64,000 nt of DNA from positions 67,727,194 to 67,791,193 of the forward strand of contig CM054143.1 in NCBI GenBank assembly GCA_028751875.1, read 5' to 3'. How positions within the stretch are numbered: position 1 is the first letter of the stretch; every line of letters begins with the position of its first letter. This document shows positions 33,375-44,640 of the stretch, piece after piece. A program made the translations under genes and the position numbers. The notes under the pieces were generated by a model. The model was not told the DNA's origin and did not search any database. It saw only the letters and a list, made by a program, of their open reading frames with translations. This DNA comes from Rapana venosa. Taxonomy: Eukaryota; Mollusca; Gastropoda; Neogastropoda; Muricidae.

Positions 33375-33974
33375 TTGATCTTCATTTCTATGCCGATGAC
33401 ACAGCTTCAGTGCAGTGATACTGTTGAAAACTTGCCTTCCCCCCTGACAAATATGTCCAACTGCCTCCAAGACATTCAAAACTGGATGACTCAGAACAAG
33501 TTACAACTTAATGCTGATAAAACTGAAGCCATGCTCATAGGGACCCAACATAAACTCTCCTCCATCACAACAACATCAATAGAATTCGGCAATGCGTCAG
33601 TTCCTTTGTCCAACTCTGTGAAGTAATTAGGTGTAGTTCTTGACAACACACGCTCTATGAAAAAATTAATCACCCACACCTGCCAGTCTTGCTACTATTA
33701 ATTAAGGCGCATAAGCGCAATGCGCAAGTATCTGTCCACTGATGCAACTTCCAAGCTTGTCACATCTCTCATTCTTTCACGTTTAGACTACTGTAATTCT
33801 CTTTTGGCTGGCCTACCAGCATCATCTATCCACTCTCTTCAACGCATACAATACTCTGCAGCTCGACTGGTCCTGAAAAAGAAACAATCTGAACAAATCA
33901 CTCATCTTCTGCGATCTCTTCACTGGCTGCCGGTCTCACAAAGACTGAAGTATAAGATCAATACCCTCTGTTAA
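33375..33974 (+). pseudogene. L2-like RT, YADD and C-terminal blocks
   Basis: YADDT is at 33389-33400. The next block (NKLQLNADKTEAMLIGTQHK) ends at an in-frame TAA in NSVK-LGVVL. MRKYLSTDATSKLVTSLIL, LDYCNSLLAGLPASSIHSL and LHWLPVSQRLKYKINTLC continue in another frame. Order and wording match copies 2, 3 and 12. Confidence 0.9.
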
Positions 33975-34300
33975 AATGTCTCCACAAATCTTCACCCTCT
34001 TATCTCTGTAACTGTCTTAACCTATATACTCCATCCCGTTCCCTTCGTTCAGCCGCAGATACTTTGTGCTTTCGAACACCCAGATTCAAACAAGTCACTG
34101 TTGGCCGTCGTTCTTTCTCTATTTCTGGTCCATCCACCTGGAATGACCTCCCTCTTTCACTTCGACAGAAGCCTTCACTTGATGCCTTCAAATCCAGCCT
34201 CAAAACACACTTGTTTCCTACCTGAGACTTTTCCCCCATATCTGTCCCTAACTTTCAACAGCATATTTCACCTTGTAAAGTGTTGTTCCGAGTGTGTGTG

Positions 34301-34365
<65 letters not shown>

Positions 34366-34560
34366 GCGCATGGATTTGAAATAAGTTGTTCATTATGTTA
34401 AAGGAGTGTTGCATGCGTGTAAATGATTTGAGTGCAAGCGCTTCGATTTGTTTGTTTTTACAAGATTCAGCGCTATATAAATTCCATATATTTTTATTAT
34501 TATTATTATCATTATTATTATTATTATTATCTATCTCCTTTTGTGCATCTGTTGGTGTCC

Positions 34561-34574
34561 ATGTGTGTGTGTGT

Positions 34575-34618
<44 letters not shown>

Positions 34619-34643
34619 GTGTGGTGTGTGTGTGTGTGTGTTT
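34561..34643. repeat. GT microsatellite
   Basis: (GT)n with GGTG and TTGTG interruptions, just downstream of L2-like copy 5. Confidence 0.93.
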
Positions 34644-34891
34644 CATTTTCATCATAATTATGCTTTTGTCTTTTCTTTTCGTTTTGAGGGCTGGATGAAA
34701 AAAAGTCTTGTAACTTAATCTGTTACCCTCCTGAAATACAAATGCCTCTCTCCCTCTCTCTCTCTCAATATCTTATCGTTACGCGTAACAACTATGTTTA
34801 CTATTTTACAATAATTATGAAGGTGTTTAATTTTATGACTCTATAAGTTTGGCTTTTTTTTTTGGGGGTGGGGGGGTGGGGTTGTTGGTGG

Positions 34892-34956
<65 letters not shown>

Positions 34957-35564
34957 TTGTTGTTGTTGTTTTGGGTTGTCCTGGGGATTTTTTTTATTTG
35001 TTTGGGGTTTGGTCTTTGTGGTTGTTTTTTGTTTTTGGTGTGGGGGGGGGGGGGGTTGTTGGGTTTTGGGGGGTTTTTTGTTGTTGTTGTTTTTTGTGTT
35101 TGTTTTTTCTCTTTTGTTTGGTTGTTGTTGTTGTTTCTTGTTTTTTGTTTGTTTGTTTGGGTTTTTTAATGGGGTGGGGGGGGTGTGTTTGGGGGTTTTC
35201 TTTTTTTTTTTGTTTGTCTGGGGTTGTTGTTTTTTGTTTTGTTTTAAGTTTTCTCCCTTTTTTTCTACTGTTTGAGAGTATCAGTTTGGGTTCATTATTA
35301 AGATGTGTCCCTACGAAGGGGGACTGGATGTAAAAAACACGAGTACTTATTCATTATCCTTGTAATAAAAGAATTTGTCTCTCTTACTTACAATGTGTAG
35401 ATGTTCTTTTCTATGACTTTATTGGTGGGGGGGGGGGTCTCCTGTGAGTGTATGGGTATTGGGCTTACTTTATCATCATTACATTCAATTTGTATGAGTA
35501 TAATTAAAAAGTGTTGATGGTGATCGTGTGCTTTGTGAGTATTATATATCTAGCATTATCCCTG

Positions 35565-35618
<54 letters not shown>

Positions 35619-35734
35619 TCTCTCTCTCAATGACTGTATAGGTTTGGATTTCTTCTATTCTTTTGTTTCTTGTTTTTATTGTGTGAGTGTATGGGTATTG
35701 AGTTTATTTCATTATCATGACATATAATTTCTAA
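34644..35734. other. G/T-rich low-complexity DNA with microsatellites
   Basis: A CT run (34893-34953), a G/T-only stretch with G runs (34960-35260) and a CA run (35571-35618) dominate. The piece 35,275-35,390 (TGTAAAAAACACGAGTACTT, then ATTATCCTTGTAATAAAA) recurs in degraded form at 37,075-37,165. Large frames here consist only of Gly, Val, Phe, Cys and Leu and are not genes. Confidence 0.7.
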
Positions 35735-36460
35735 TCCTCAGAAAGAAAAAATCTGAGCATATTACCCCTCTCTTGCAATCTCTCCACTGGCTGCCTGTGC
35801 CACAGAGAGTAAACTATAAGATCAGTACCCTCTGTTACAAATGTCTCCACAAAACAGCACCCCCCTACCTGTGAATGTTTTTCACTTGTACACCCCTTCT
35901 CGTTTTTCCCCACTTGTGTGATCCCTTTCTACAATACCTAAAATTCAACCAATCCCCCATCGGCCGTCGCTTTTTCTAAATTTCGGCCCAAAATGATGTG
36001 GAATGATCTCCCTCTCTCTTCTCTCTCTCTCCTCTCCCCCCCTTTCTTTTCCTTTTCTCTCTCTCTCTCTCTCTCCTCTCCTCTCCTCCTTTTCCCCCTC
36101 TCCCGCCAAAACCCCTTCTTATGAATTTTTAAAAACCAGTCTCAAGAAATTTATTTCAAACCTAAGATTTCCTTTCCTGCTTCATTAAAATTTTTTTTTT
36201 TTCCTGCCTTCACACCAAAATTTTCTATTGCCCGCGGGTGTATAACTCTGTGTGTGTGTTTGGTGTGTGTTGTGTGTGTGTGTGTGGTGTGTGTTTGTGG
36301 GTGTGTGTTGTGTGTGTGTGTGTGGTGCACATTTGGACTTGAGGGAACTATTCTGCTACGGTTTGTTGACTGTGAAAAGAATGATTTGGGGCAAGCGCTT
36401 TGTTTTGGGTCTCTGCAAAATAGGCTATAAAAATTCCATTTATATTTTTATTATTAATTT
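35735..36460 (+). mobile_element. L2/CR1-like LINE copy 6, 3' end
   Basis: It begins at LRKKKSEHITPLLQSLHWLP and VPQRVNYKISTLCYKCLHK, passes a CT-expanded block in place of LPLSL, a GT run at 36250-36325, and ends with a distorted AAGCGCTTTG and ATTATT tail. The first 150 bp read well; the remainder shows homopolymer stretching. Confidence 0.82.
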
Positions 36461-37335
36461 GAACAAATTAATAAAAAAAATGATGTCGATGGTGAGGTAC
36501 TTTTTTGAAAATTAATTTTTCATATTATCTCTGAAATACCACCACACCCCACACACACTCTCTTTCTTTTCTCTCTCTCCTTCTCTCTCTCTCCTCCTCT
36601 CTTCTCTTTAGTCTCTGTCCTCTCTTCACCTTTTTTTTTATTATGTTATGTGTCCCTAAGAAGGATCAACTTTTTTTTTTCATACTTTTTTTGGGGCTTG
36701 TCGGCTGTACTTAATTTTTAATGAATGCCCTTTTTCAATTTTATTGTTATATGTAACAAGTAGTGTCCTTTTGATATGTGTAGTGTTTATTTTTTTGACT
36801 TATTAAGTTGGTTGGGTTTTTTTCTTTTTTTGTTGTTGTTCTTGTTGTTGTTGCTGTTTGTTTTTCTCTTTTTTTTCTTTTTTTTCTTCTTTTTTTTGGG
36901 GTTTTTGTTTTTTTTCTTTTGTTTGTTTGTTTTGGTTGGGGGGGGGTGTTGGGGGGGGGGGGGATGGTGTTTTTAGGGGTTTTTTTTAAATTGTTTGTTT
37001 TTTGTTTTTTTTTTGTTTTGTGTTTTTTTTTTGGGGGGGGGGTGAAAAAGGGTTTTTCCCTTTGTTTCACTGTGTGAGAGAAAATTTTAATAAGATTATC
37101 ATACGGGGGGGGACTACTGTAAAAAAGGCATAAGTGCTTATTATTATCCTCAAAATAAAAAAATTTTGCCATTGTCTTTGTCTCTCCGCTCTGTGTTGTT
37201 TATCTGTGTGCAGTTTTAACAGCACTATCATAGTAATAAAAATGTGGGAAAACTCTTGTTCCTTCAAATACACAGATAAAGCTGTTGGTCCCAGGACAGC
37301 CTTTCACATGCTGGTTGCTGATGCACACACACAGA
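36461..37335. other. T-rich and G/T low-complexity DNA
   Basis: CA and CT patches (36540-36620) and a T/G homopolymer field (36800-37060) with no coding content. A degraded copy of the 35.3-kb segment closes it. Confidence 0.6.
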
Positions 37336-37670
37336 GCCAGAAATTTTTCTGCCCTACCTAACACCTACCCCTCATCTCTACCATACTCCAACCCCCCATC
37401 ACCCCTGCTCGCGGCCGGTGTCTGTGTTTTTTGGTGTGCCGCGGGGGTTCGCCGCGCGCGCGCGCGCGGTTGGTGTGTGTGTTGGTGTTGTGGTGTGTTG
37501 TGTGTGGGGTGGTGTGTTGTGTGTGGTGTGTTGTGTGCGTGGTGCGCGATTTGATATTACCATCTTTTTTTGGGAAATTCCCAGGGGTGAATGTTTTAAA
37601 AGAAGCGCTTTGATTTGATGTTTTACAAGGTCAGCGCTAAAAAAATTGCATACTTATTATTTCATTAATG
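37336..37670 (+). mobile_element. L2/CR1-like LINE copy 7, 3' UTR only
   Basis: After a GT/GC-rich run (37415-37545) the family's 3' end appears as AAGCGCTTTGATTTGATG, CAAGGTCAGCGCTAAAA and TTATTATTTC. No coding part is left. Confidence 0.7.
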
Positions 37671-37755
37671 CGAGAGAGAGAGAGAGAGAGAAAGAGAAAG
37701 GAGAGAGAGGAGAGGGAGGGGGGGAGGGGGGGGGGAGACAGACAACAGACAGAGA
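37671..37755. repeat. GA microsatellite
   Basis: Purine-only GAGAGA run with G stretches. Confidence 0.9.
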
Positions 37756-37876
37756 CAAGACACAAAAGGGATGAGGGAACAGACGCAGAGACAGAGAAGA
37801 ATTAAATTTTCAGACTCAACTTTTACTGTACATCGGCTTTAGGCCCACAATAAAAAAAAATGAGAGAACAGGGGCG

Positions 37877-37962
37877 CACGATGATGATGATGATGATGAT
37901 GAGATTGATGATGATGATGATAAAGATGAGATCATGATGATCATGATGATGATGATATGATG
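37877..37962. repeat. GAT trinucleotide repeat
   Basis: (GAT)n, imperfect. It sits where the 3' tail of the adjoining minus-strand L2-like copy belongs, so it may be that tail. Confidence 0.88.
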
Positions 37963-38080
37963 ATATTAATTAAAAATTTTAAAGCCTGAATTTTGTAAAA
38001 AAAACAAATCAAACTACTTGCACTCAAATCATTTACATGCATGAACTTTCCTCAATATCTTGAAACTTAAAAGGGTTTAA
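37963..38080 (-). mobile_element. L2/CR1-like LINE copy 8, 3' end fragment
   Basis: The complement of the family's terminus is visible: AAACAAATCAAACTACTTGC, ACTCAAATCATTTACATGCA and ATGAACTTTCCTCA correspond to the block preceding the tail in copy 2. Only about 100 bp survive. Confidence 0.75.
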
Positions 38081-38269
38081 TGTGGTAGGCTCTGAAAGCC
38101 TTCTAGGGGGAAGGGGGGGGGGCACAGAATATATGGGGAAACCCAAAATCTGGTCCCCTTGAGACTAGAGAACTGGGCCCACCCAATCAAGGGCTTTTTT
38201 TTAATTGCTGTTTCATGAAATGAAGATGACTAAGATCTGCTTGGAGGTGCATGTGTTTTGAGATACTTG

Positions 38270-38545
38270 ACAGGGATGTATCACGCTTACTATCAAAATA
38301 TATCCCGGCGTCCCGGGCCCCAGAGTACAAACCTGCAGTGTTGGTCAGGTAATTGAGGCAAACACTCTTAAACTCGATCCGTTAAGTGGATGACCTGGAC
38401 GTGTGGCCCCAGTTTCCCCACTGAGCCCCAGCACACTCACTCGGGGTAGACCCGACCGGATCCCGAAAAATCCCTAGGACCTTATAGGATTCCCAAACCC
38501 CGACCTTCCACCCGAAACCAAGGGCTAACCACTGCGCCATGGCGC
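38270..38545 (-). mobile_element. tRNA-derived SINE
   Basis: On the minus strand the head reads ATGGCGCAGTGGTTAGCCC, an excellent pol III A box (TGGCGCAGTGG), followed by GGGTTTGGGAATCC, a slightly damaged B box. A tRNA-unrelated body of about 180 bp follows (GAGTGAGTGTGCTGGGGCTC and so on). This is the layout of tRNA-derived SINEs; transcription would start near 38545 and run leftward. The 3' boundary is uncertain. It depends on a LINE for mobility; which one cannot be told from this copy. Confidence 0.8.
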
Positions 38546-38588
38546 GGGTGGATCAGAGAAAATTGTTGTTTTCCCTGGTTGGCAGCTG

Positions 38589-38960
38589 AAAATGAAGGGG
38601 TGAAAAATTTGGATCTCTCATAGATGTCTGCTTTGGCAGCATGACAAATAAAGGTATAAATTGGACCTCAGTAGTGTCTAGCTTTGGCCTAAAAATGAAG
38701 GGTGATAAATTGGATCTCTCAGTAGATGTTAGCTTTGACGCATGACAAAAAAGGGGTGATAATTGGATCTTCAGTGATGTCAGCTTTGAGGCACGGAAAA
38801 ATGAAGGGGTTGAAAATTGGATCTCTCAGTAGATGTTAGCTTTGGCGCATGAAAAAATGAAGGGTGAAAAATTGGATTCTCAGTAGATGTCTAGCTTTGA
38901 GCGCTGAAAATAAAGGGTGATAAGGATCTTCGAGATGTCTACTTTGAGCAGCGTCAAATA
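38589..38960. repeat. About 55-bp tandem repeat, seven units
   Basis: Units share AATGAAGGGGTGAAAAATTG, GATCTCTCAGTAGATGT and AGCTTTGGCGCATGA, with many one-base gaps. Confidence 0.9.
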
Positions 38961-39195
38961 AAGGGCAGCGACAGGCAAAAAATAGACAGGCAGGAAGGGG
39001 AAACAGACAAAAAAAAGAGAGAGAAAAACAGGAAGAGATGGAAAAGGGGAGGAAGAGAGGAGAGAGGGAAAAAAGGGGGGGGAGAGCGAGAGAGAGAGAA
39101 GCGAGCGAGCGACGAGGAGAGAGAGGGAGAGAGAGGAGAGAAAGAGGAGGGAAGAGGAGAGAGAGAGAGAAGGGGGAAGAGAGAGAGATTAGTTA
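38961..39195. repeat. Purine-rich GA/GGA tract
   Basis: About 200 bp almost free of pyrimidines on the plus strand, with AGAGAG and GGGGG stretches. Confidence 0.85.
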
Positions 39196-39489
39196 GCCCC
39201 AAGGAAATGTCAGGGCCAAAACCCTGTTCAGAGGGACGACTACAAAAGGCCTGGAAGGGCGACTCTTCAACTGTCTTTTTTCTTTTGGGCCCTTTTTTTT
39301 GCCTCCCCCAGTCTTGAACGAACGGCACCATCACTCGGGGCCAAGGCTTGTTTTCCATCACCCCAACCCCCTCACACTCAGCCCCCCGGCAAAAAGGGGT
39401 TTTGGTTGTGGGGGGTTGCTTGGAGTTGGGGGAAAAGGTCGGGGCGCCGCAGGAAAGACAGGCTGTTTTCGTCCCCGTAATCCCAGAGA
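39196..39489. other. Unassigned spacer
   Basis: Normal-complexity DNA with stretched homopolymers; no gene or repeat recognised. Confidence 0.4.
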
Positions 39490-39950
39490 CCCGTGTGTGT
39501 GGGTTGTGTGTGTTGTTTTTGTGGTGTGTGTGTGTTGTGTGTGTGTCTGCGTGTGGGGGTTTGTTGTGTGGTGTGTGTGTGTGTGTCGTGTTGGTCTGTG
39601 TGTGGGTGTGGTGTGTGTGTGTCTGTGTGTGGGTGTGTGTTGTGTGGTCTGTGTGTGTGTGTGTCTGTCTGTGGTGTTGGTGTGTGTGTCTGTGTGGTGT
39701 GTGTGTGTGTGTGTGTCTGTGTGTGTGGTCGTGTGTCTGGTGCCCTGTGTGGGGTTTGTCTGGTGTGTTGTCTGTGTGTGGGGTGTGTGTGTTTTGGTCG
39801 GTTCTGTGTCTGTGGTCTGGGTGGTGTGTCTGTGTGTGGGTGTTGTGTGTGTGTGTGTCTGTGTGTGTGTGGTTGTGTGTGTCGTGTGGGTGTGTGTGTT
39901 GGTGTGGTGTGTGTGTGTGTGTCTGTGTGTGTTGTGCTGTGTGGTGTGGA
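39490..39950. repeat. Imperfect TG array
   Basis: About 460 bp of TG with TGTCTG, TGGG and TTG interruptions. Frames with only Cys, Val and Gly (plus) or Thr and His (minus) are artefacts of composition. Confidence 0.93.
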
Positions 39951-40027
39951 CTGCTTTTCTGACATCGAGACAACCCATGGGGGGGAAATGGAGAGAAAAA
40001 AAATCCACGGGGTTTCCTTGTCACATT

Positions 40028-40135
40028 TCCTCTCTCTCTCTCCTCTCTCTCCCCCTCCTCCTCCCCCCTCTCTTCTCTCTCTCTTCTCTCTCTCTCCTCT
40101 CTCTCTCTCTCTCCTCTCCTCTCTTTTCTCTCCCC
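40028..40135. repeat. CT microsatellite
   Basis: Imperfect CT/CCT pyrimidine tract. Confidence 0.92.
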
Positions 40136-42228
40136 TGCTTTCTTTTGTTTATTGTGTGTTGTTTTGTTTTTGTTGTTTTTGTTGACTTAAAACTTTACTT
40201 GTTACTTAAGTGAATTTGGGAGGGTTTAGTGGTGTGTGTGGTGTTAGGGGTTGGTGTGGGGTTTTGGGGGGTTGGGGGGGGGGGAGGGTTTTAGTGTGTG
40301 TTGGTGGGGGGTTTGGTTTTTGGTGTTTTTGTGTTAGTGTGTGTGTTGTGTGTTATGTGTTTTTTTGTGTGTGTTTTAGGGGGTTTATTTTGAGGGGTTT
40401 GTTAGGGGTGTTTTTTTAGTTTTAGGGGTTATTTTTGGGTTGTCAAAGAAAAAGTCAAACTTTAATTTTCAGAAAAAATTGAAAAATATTTCTTTTTCTT
40501 TCAACACACAAAAGAAAAAAAAACGAGGAAAAAAAAATAAAAAATAAAAAAACCAATTAATTTTATACAACAAACAAAAAAGCAAAAAAAAACAAGGGAA
40601 AAGAAAAACAAAAATAAACCAACAAAAAATAATTTAAAAATTTAAAAAATTTATTTTTTAAAAAAAAAAAAAAAGAAAAAAAAAAAAAAAGGCCAAAAAA
40701 ATTTTTAAAAAAAATTGGTTTTTTTAAAAATAAAAATTTTTAAAACCCCCCTGAAAAAAAAAAAGGGTGTTTTAAAAAAAAAAAAAGGGGAAGTAAAAGG
40801 TGTTAGTGTGTGTTTGTGGTTTTATGTGTAGTGTGGTGTGTGTTTTTTAGTGGGTTTTTAGTGGGTGTGTAGTGGTGTTTTGGTGTTTTTTGGTTAGTGT
40901 TGTGTGAGTGTGTGTGTATGTGTGTTTTAGTGGTGGTGTTGTGTTTGTGTGGTTTTTTGGGTGTTGTGGGGGGGTAGTGTGTGTGTTTTTGTGTGGTGTG
41001 GTTTTTTTGTGTTGTGTTTTTTTAAAAGGGTGTGTGTTAGTGTTGTGTTGTTTTGTGTTTTAGTGTTTTTTGTGTGGGGTTTTAGTGTGTGGGTTTGTTT
41101 AGTGTGGGTGTGTTAGTGTGTTTGTTTTATGTGTGTTTTGTTTGTTGTGTTGTGTTAGTGTTGTGGGTTTTGTGTGTTGTGTTAGTGTGTTTTGTTTTTT
41201 ATGTGTTTTTGTGTGGGGTTTTATGTGGTGTTTGTGTGTTTTAGTGGTGTTTTAGGGGTGTTTTGTGTGTTTTTTAGGTGTTTTTGTGGGGATTTGGGGG
41301 TGTGTTTTGTGTGGTGTTTAGTGGGTGTTGGTTAGTGGGGGTTTGTTATTTTTGGGTGTGTGTTAGTGGTGGGGGTTTTTATGTGTTTTTTATGTGTGTG
41401 TTAGTGTGTGTGTTAGTGTGTTGTATGTGTTTTTTTGGGGTTTGTGTTTTATGTGTGTGTATGGTGTGGGGTTTTGGGTGTGTTGTGAGTGTGTGTGTTT
41501 GTGTGTTAGTGTGTTTTGTTTTGGGTGGTGTTATGTGTGTGTTTAGTGTGTTTTGTAGGGGGTGTGTATGGGGTTTGTGTGTTTTGTTGTGGTGTATGTG
41601 TGTTTTGTTGGTGTTTTATGTGTGTGTTGTGGGGTTTTTTGTTTGTGTTGTTTGTATGGTGTGTTGTGTGTTGGTGTGTATGTGTGTTTTTTTTTTGTAT
41701 GTGTGTTGTGTTGTGTTGTGGGGGGTGTGTATGTGTTGTTAGGGGTTTGTGTTAGTGTTGTTGGGGTTTTTTTTATTGTGTTGTTTTGTGTTTGTGTTTT
41801 GGTGTTGTGTGTTTTGGTGTGGTGTTTGTGTGTGTGAGTGTGTGTGTTTTGATGTGTGTTAGTGTGTTTTTGTTATGTGTGTATTGTGTGTATGTGTGGT
41901 ATTTTTGTGGGGTTGGTTTTGTGTGTGTGTGTGTGTGTGTGTTGTGTGTGTGTGTGTGTGTTGTTTTTTTGGGTTTTAGTGTGTTTTTGTATGTGTGTAT
42001 GTTGGTATGTGGGTTTTGTGTGTTGTTGTGTGTATGTGTGTTTTGTGGTTTTGTATGTGTGTTGTGTGTGTATGTGTGTATGTGGGTTGTGGGGGTTTTT
42101 GTATGTGTTTTGTGGTGTATGTGGGTATGTGTGGGTGGTTTTGTGGTGGGGTTGTATGTGTGTTTTTAAGTTTTTTTGTTGTTTATGTGTGGTATTGTGT
42201 GTTGTGTTTTGGTGTTAGTGTGTGTGTG

Positions 42229-42265
<37 letters not shown>

Positions 42266-42549
42266 GTTTTAGTGTGTTTTTGTTTGTGTGTTATGGGGTT
42301 TTTGTTGTGTGTTTTGTGGGGGTTGTGTGGTTGTGGGTGTGTGTGTGTGTGTGTGTTATGTGGTGGGGTTTTGTGTTTTTTTTGTATGTGTGTTGGTGGT
42401 ATGTGTGTATGTGGGATTTTTTTTTTGGGTGGGGGGGGGGGGGGGGGGGGGGTTGTTTTTAGTGTGTTTTTGTATGTGTGTAGTTTTTGTATGTTTGCGT
42501 ATGTGGGGGTGTGTATGTGGTGTGGTGTGTGGTGTGTGTGTGTGTGTGT

Positions 42550-42586
<37 letters not shown>

Positions 42587-42590
42587 AATC
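40136..42590. repeat. Long G/T-only low-complexity region with A-rich block
   Basis: Almost the whole span consists of G and T (GTGTTTTAGTGTG-like words), interrupted at 40440-40795 by an A-rich block with stretched homopolymers, and ending in a clean (GT)n at 42535-42585. The repeating word is roughly TTTTAGTGTGTGTT but no fixed period holds. No gene. Confidence 0.85.
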
Positions 42591-42744
42591 GACGTTGTGG
42601 AGGGCGGGGGCTGCCCGATTTTCCGTTTTCCCATGGGAAGTTGTAACAAGGCCGCTATATCCCCAAGCGGCTCGTTTTCCTTACAGTGTTGCATGTTTGT
42701 TTCTTTCTTTATTTATTTTTTTCAATTTATTTATTTTCTGCTTT
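42591..42744. other. Unassigned spacer
   Basis: A short GC-rich piece followed by T-rich DNA; no feature recognised. Confidence 0.35.
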
Positions 42745-43217
42745 TTAAATATAAAAAAGTTTTCAATTTATAAAGTGTCAATTTGGTAAAGCAACAAATC
42801 AAAGCTTTTTACTTAAAATTTAAATACCCCCAGCAACCATCCATAAAAAATAAAAAATTCAATATTACACACACACACCACACACACACACACACACCAC
42901 CAACACACCCACAGAGAGAGAGAAGAGGAGAGAAGAAAGAGAGAGAGAGAGAGAGAGAGAGGAAGAGCTGCTGGGGTCAGGGTGTGGAACCGGGTTTGGC
43001 AGTTGAAGATTTGGAAGTAATTGGGGGGAATATTTAGGAAGGAAATACAAATTTTTTTGGGGTGGTTTTTAAAAGTAGGAATACGGCTTTTTGGCAAAGG
43101 GGAGGGTGGGTCTTTCCCGGGGCAGGGACCACAGACAGAGAAAGAGTGACGCCCACATGTTTTGTAAAAATGTCGATTCGAAAGCAAGAAAATCCGCAGC
43201 TGAACAAAGGGGAAACG
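42745..43217 (-). mobile_element. L2/CR1-like LINE copy 9, 3' part
   Basis: The complement of the 3' end (CAACAAATCAAAGC), a CA/GA run at 42868-42962, and the complement of PSLDTFKSSLKTH and GPSTW-like coding blocks (CAGAGAAAGAGTGACGCC) follow the order of copy 2. It is broken at 43217 by a CR1-like 3' end and resumes at 43477. Confidence 0.82.
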
Positions 43218-43476
43218 AACTCGAACTCGAACTTTTATTGAGGAAAATGGAAAAAGCCAGGGTTTTTTAACCATGCCTCAAAAAAACAAACAAACAAAAA
43301 CCCCCCACCCAAAACCACCAACAAAAAAATAAAAACCCCAAAAAACAAAAAAAAAACCAAACAAAAAAAAACCCAACAAAAACCCCCCCCCCCCAAAAAA
43401 ACCCGCAAACATCATTACAAAATTTTTAAAAAACCCCAAAATGAAAATTCAAAATTGATTATCAAAAACAAACACT
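43218..43476 (-). mobile_element. CR1-like 3' end with (GTTCGA)n, nested in L2-like copy 9
   Basis: GAACTCGAACTCGAACTTTT and TATTGAGG, then GAAAAAGCCAGGGTTTTTTA, match the terminus at 22971-23040 in the same orientation. GAAACGA on the left and AAACACGA on the right suggest a target duplication of about seven bases. The remainder is A/C-rich and distorted. Confidence 0.75.
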
Positions 43477-44640
43477 AAACACGAGATGGAGTGTCGGTGA
43501 AACAGTTGCAGTGACAAGAGGGTTGCAGATGTGCCCTCATCTTTAAAACGGGGAGTATAATCTTGACTTAACTTTTTGTGAGACAGGCACCAATGAAGAG
43601 GTCAAAAAAGAGGAGGAGTGCAGGTTTTCCTTTCCTAGAGAAGCCAGCTGCAGTTGTGAAAACGTTAAAGGAGAAAATTTTAAAGAAGCCCAAAAAAGAG
43701 AGAAAAAGAGATGTGACAAGCTTGGTGTTGCATGGAAGATACTTGCAAATTGCACTTATGCCCGTAATTAAAGTAGCGGGCTGGCAGGTCTGTGATGAAT
43801 TTTTGCATGAAAGTGTGTTGTAAAAACCCCACCTAGATACTTCACAAACTGAGCAGAGGGACCACTTTTTTTACAACCCATTGAAGTTGGTGGATGGAGA
43901 AATTTAATGTTTGGTCCCATGGCAAGGCTTCATTTTTACCCGTTTCAGCGTAACTTGTTTTCATATCATCTATTTTTTAAATACATATTTTAAAGGGTTA
44001 GGGGACATATTTGACATTAGAAAAGGCGGGTTTTTCAAAAGACTGAAGCTATCATTTGCTAGAAATGATAATCCTTTTGGTGGCGATTTATTTTTCGAAA
44101 AGGGGCAGTGTAAAAAGTGAAGAGAAAGGGCCCAGAATTGACCCCTGCAAGACCCACAACAATTCAGCGGGTTTTTGATTGGATTTTGCCAAAATTACTG
44201 TCTGAAAAGGGTTTTTGGGGATGCCCCTAAACCGGGTGTGTGCCTGCAACAATCCCAAAAGGATTTTAAAGGGCCCAAAAGGGAAAGGGTTGAAGGGTCA
44301 ATGTTGTCAAAAGGTGCAGCAAGAAAAGAGGGGCAAGAGAGACTTTTTTCTGCATCAGAAGGGAGTGAAGCATTTTTAAGGTGGGGACTAGGGGTTTTTT
44401 GGTACTGTGCTTGGGAAAAGGGAAACTGATTAGGGGAAGTAATTTATTGGAACAAAATTTGGGTTTGTTAAGCTGTTTCAAAACTGTTTTTTTTTTCCGA
44501 TCTTTAGGACAAAAGGTAATTTTGGACAGGCCTTTATTTTTTAAATTTTTTGGATCAAGGTCATGCTTTTTGGGGAGGGGTTGACAATTGCAGTTTTAAA
44601 AGCTGAGGAAAATTTCATAAAGAAGAAAAGTTCATATTTT
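43477..44640 (-). mobile_element. L2/CR1-like LINE copy 9, coding part
   Basis: Reading leftward on the minus strand, FKTAIV-P-PKKHDLDPKNLK, then DAEKSLL with TLTL for the LLDLSAAFD block, then the PVLFTL and ML-GPNIK regions and TSKLV-SL occur. Wording around the first catalytic Asp (DAEKVSLA-like) differs from other copies, so this may be a sister subfamily. All frames are broken by indels. Confidence 0.72.

Larger units (their letters stand above)
32866..34535 (+). mobile_element. L2/CR1-like LINE copy 5 (RT to 3' end)
   Basis: This is the cleanest RT-bearing copy. It starts before ILKNYKPVSNLPFVSKVLEK and runs through the RT and C-terminus to GCGCTATATAAATTCC and (ATT)n. A CG/GT run at 34293-34373 occupies the usual 3' UTR position. 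It is 5'-truncated, with no endonuclease. A poly-A slip near 33,250 and a TAA at 33,624 break the frame. Confidence 0.93.

Noticed and set aside
39299..40213. Very long open frames (304 and, on the minus strand, 356 codons)
   Set aside because: They run through TG, CT and GA low-complexity DNA and encode only a few residue types; both strands are open because the repeats lack stops.
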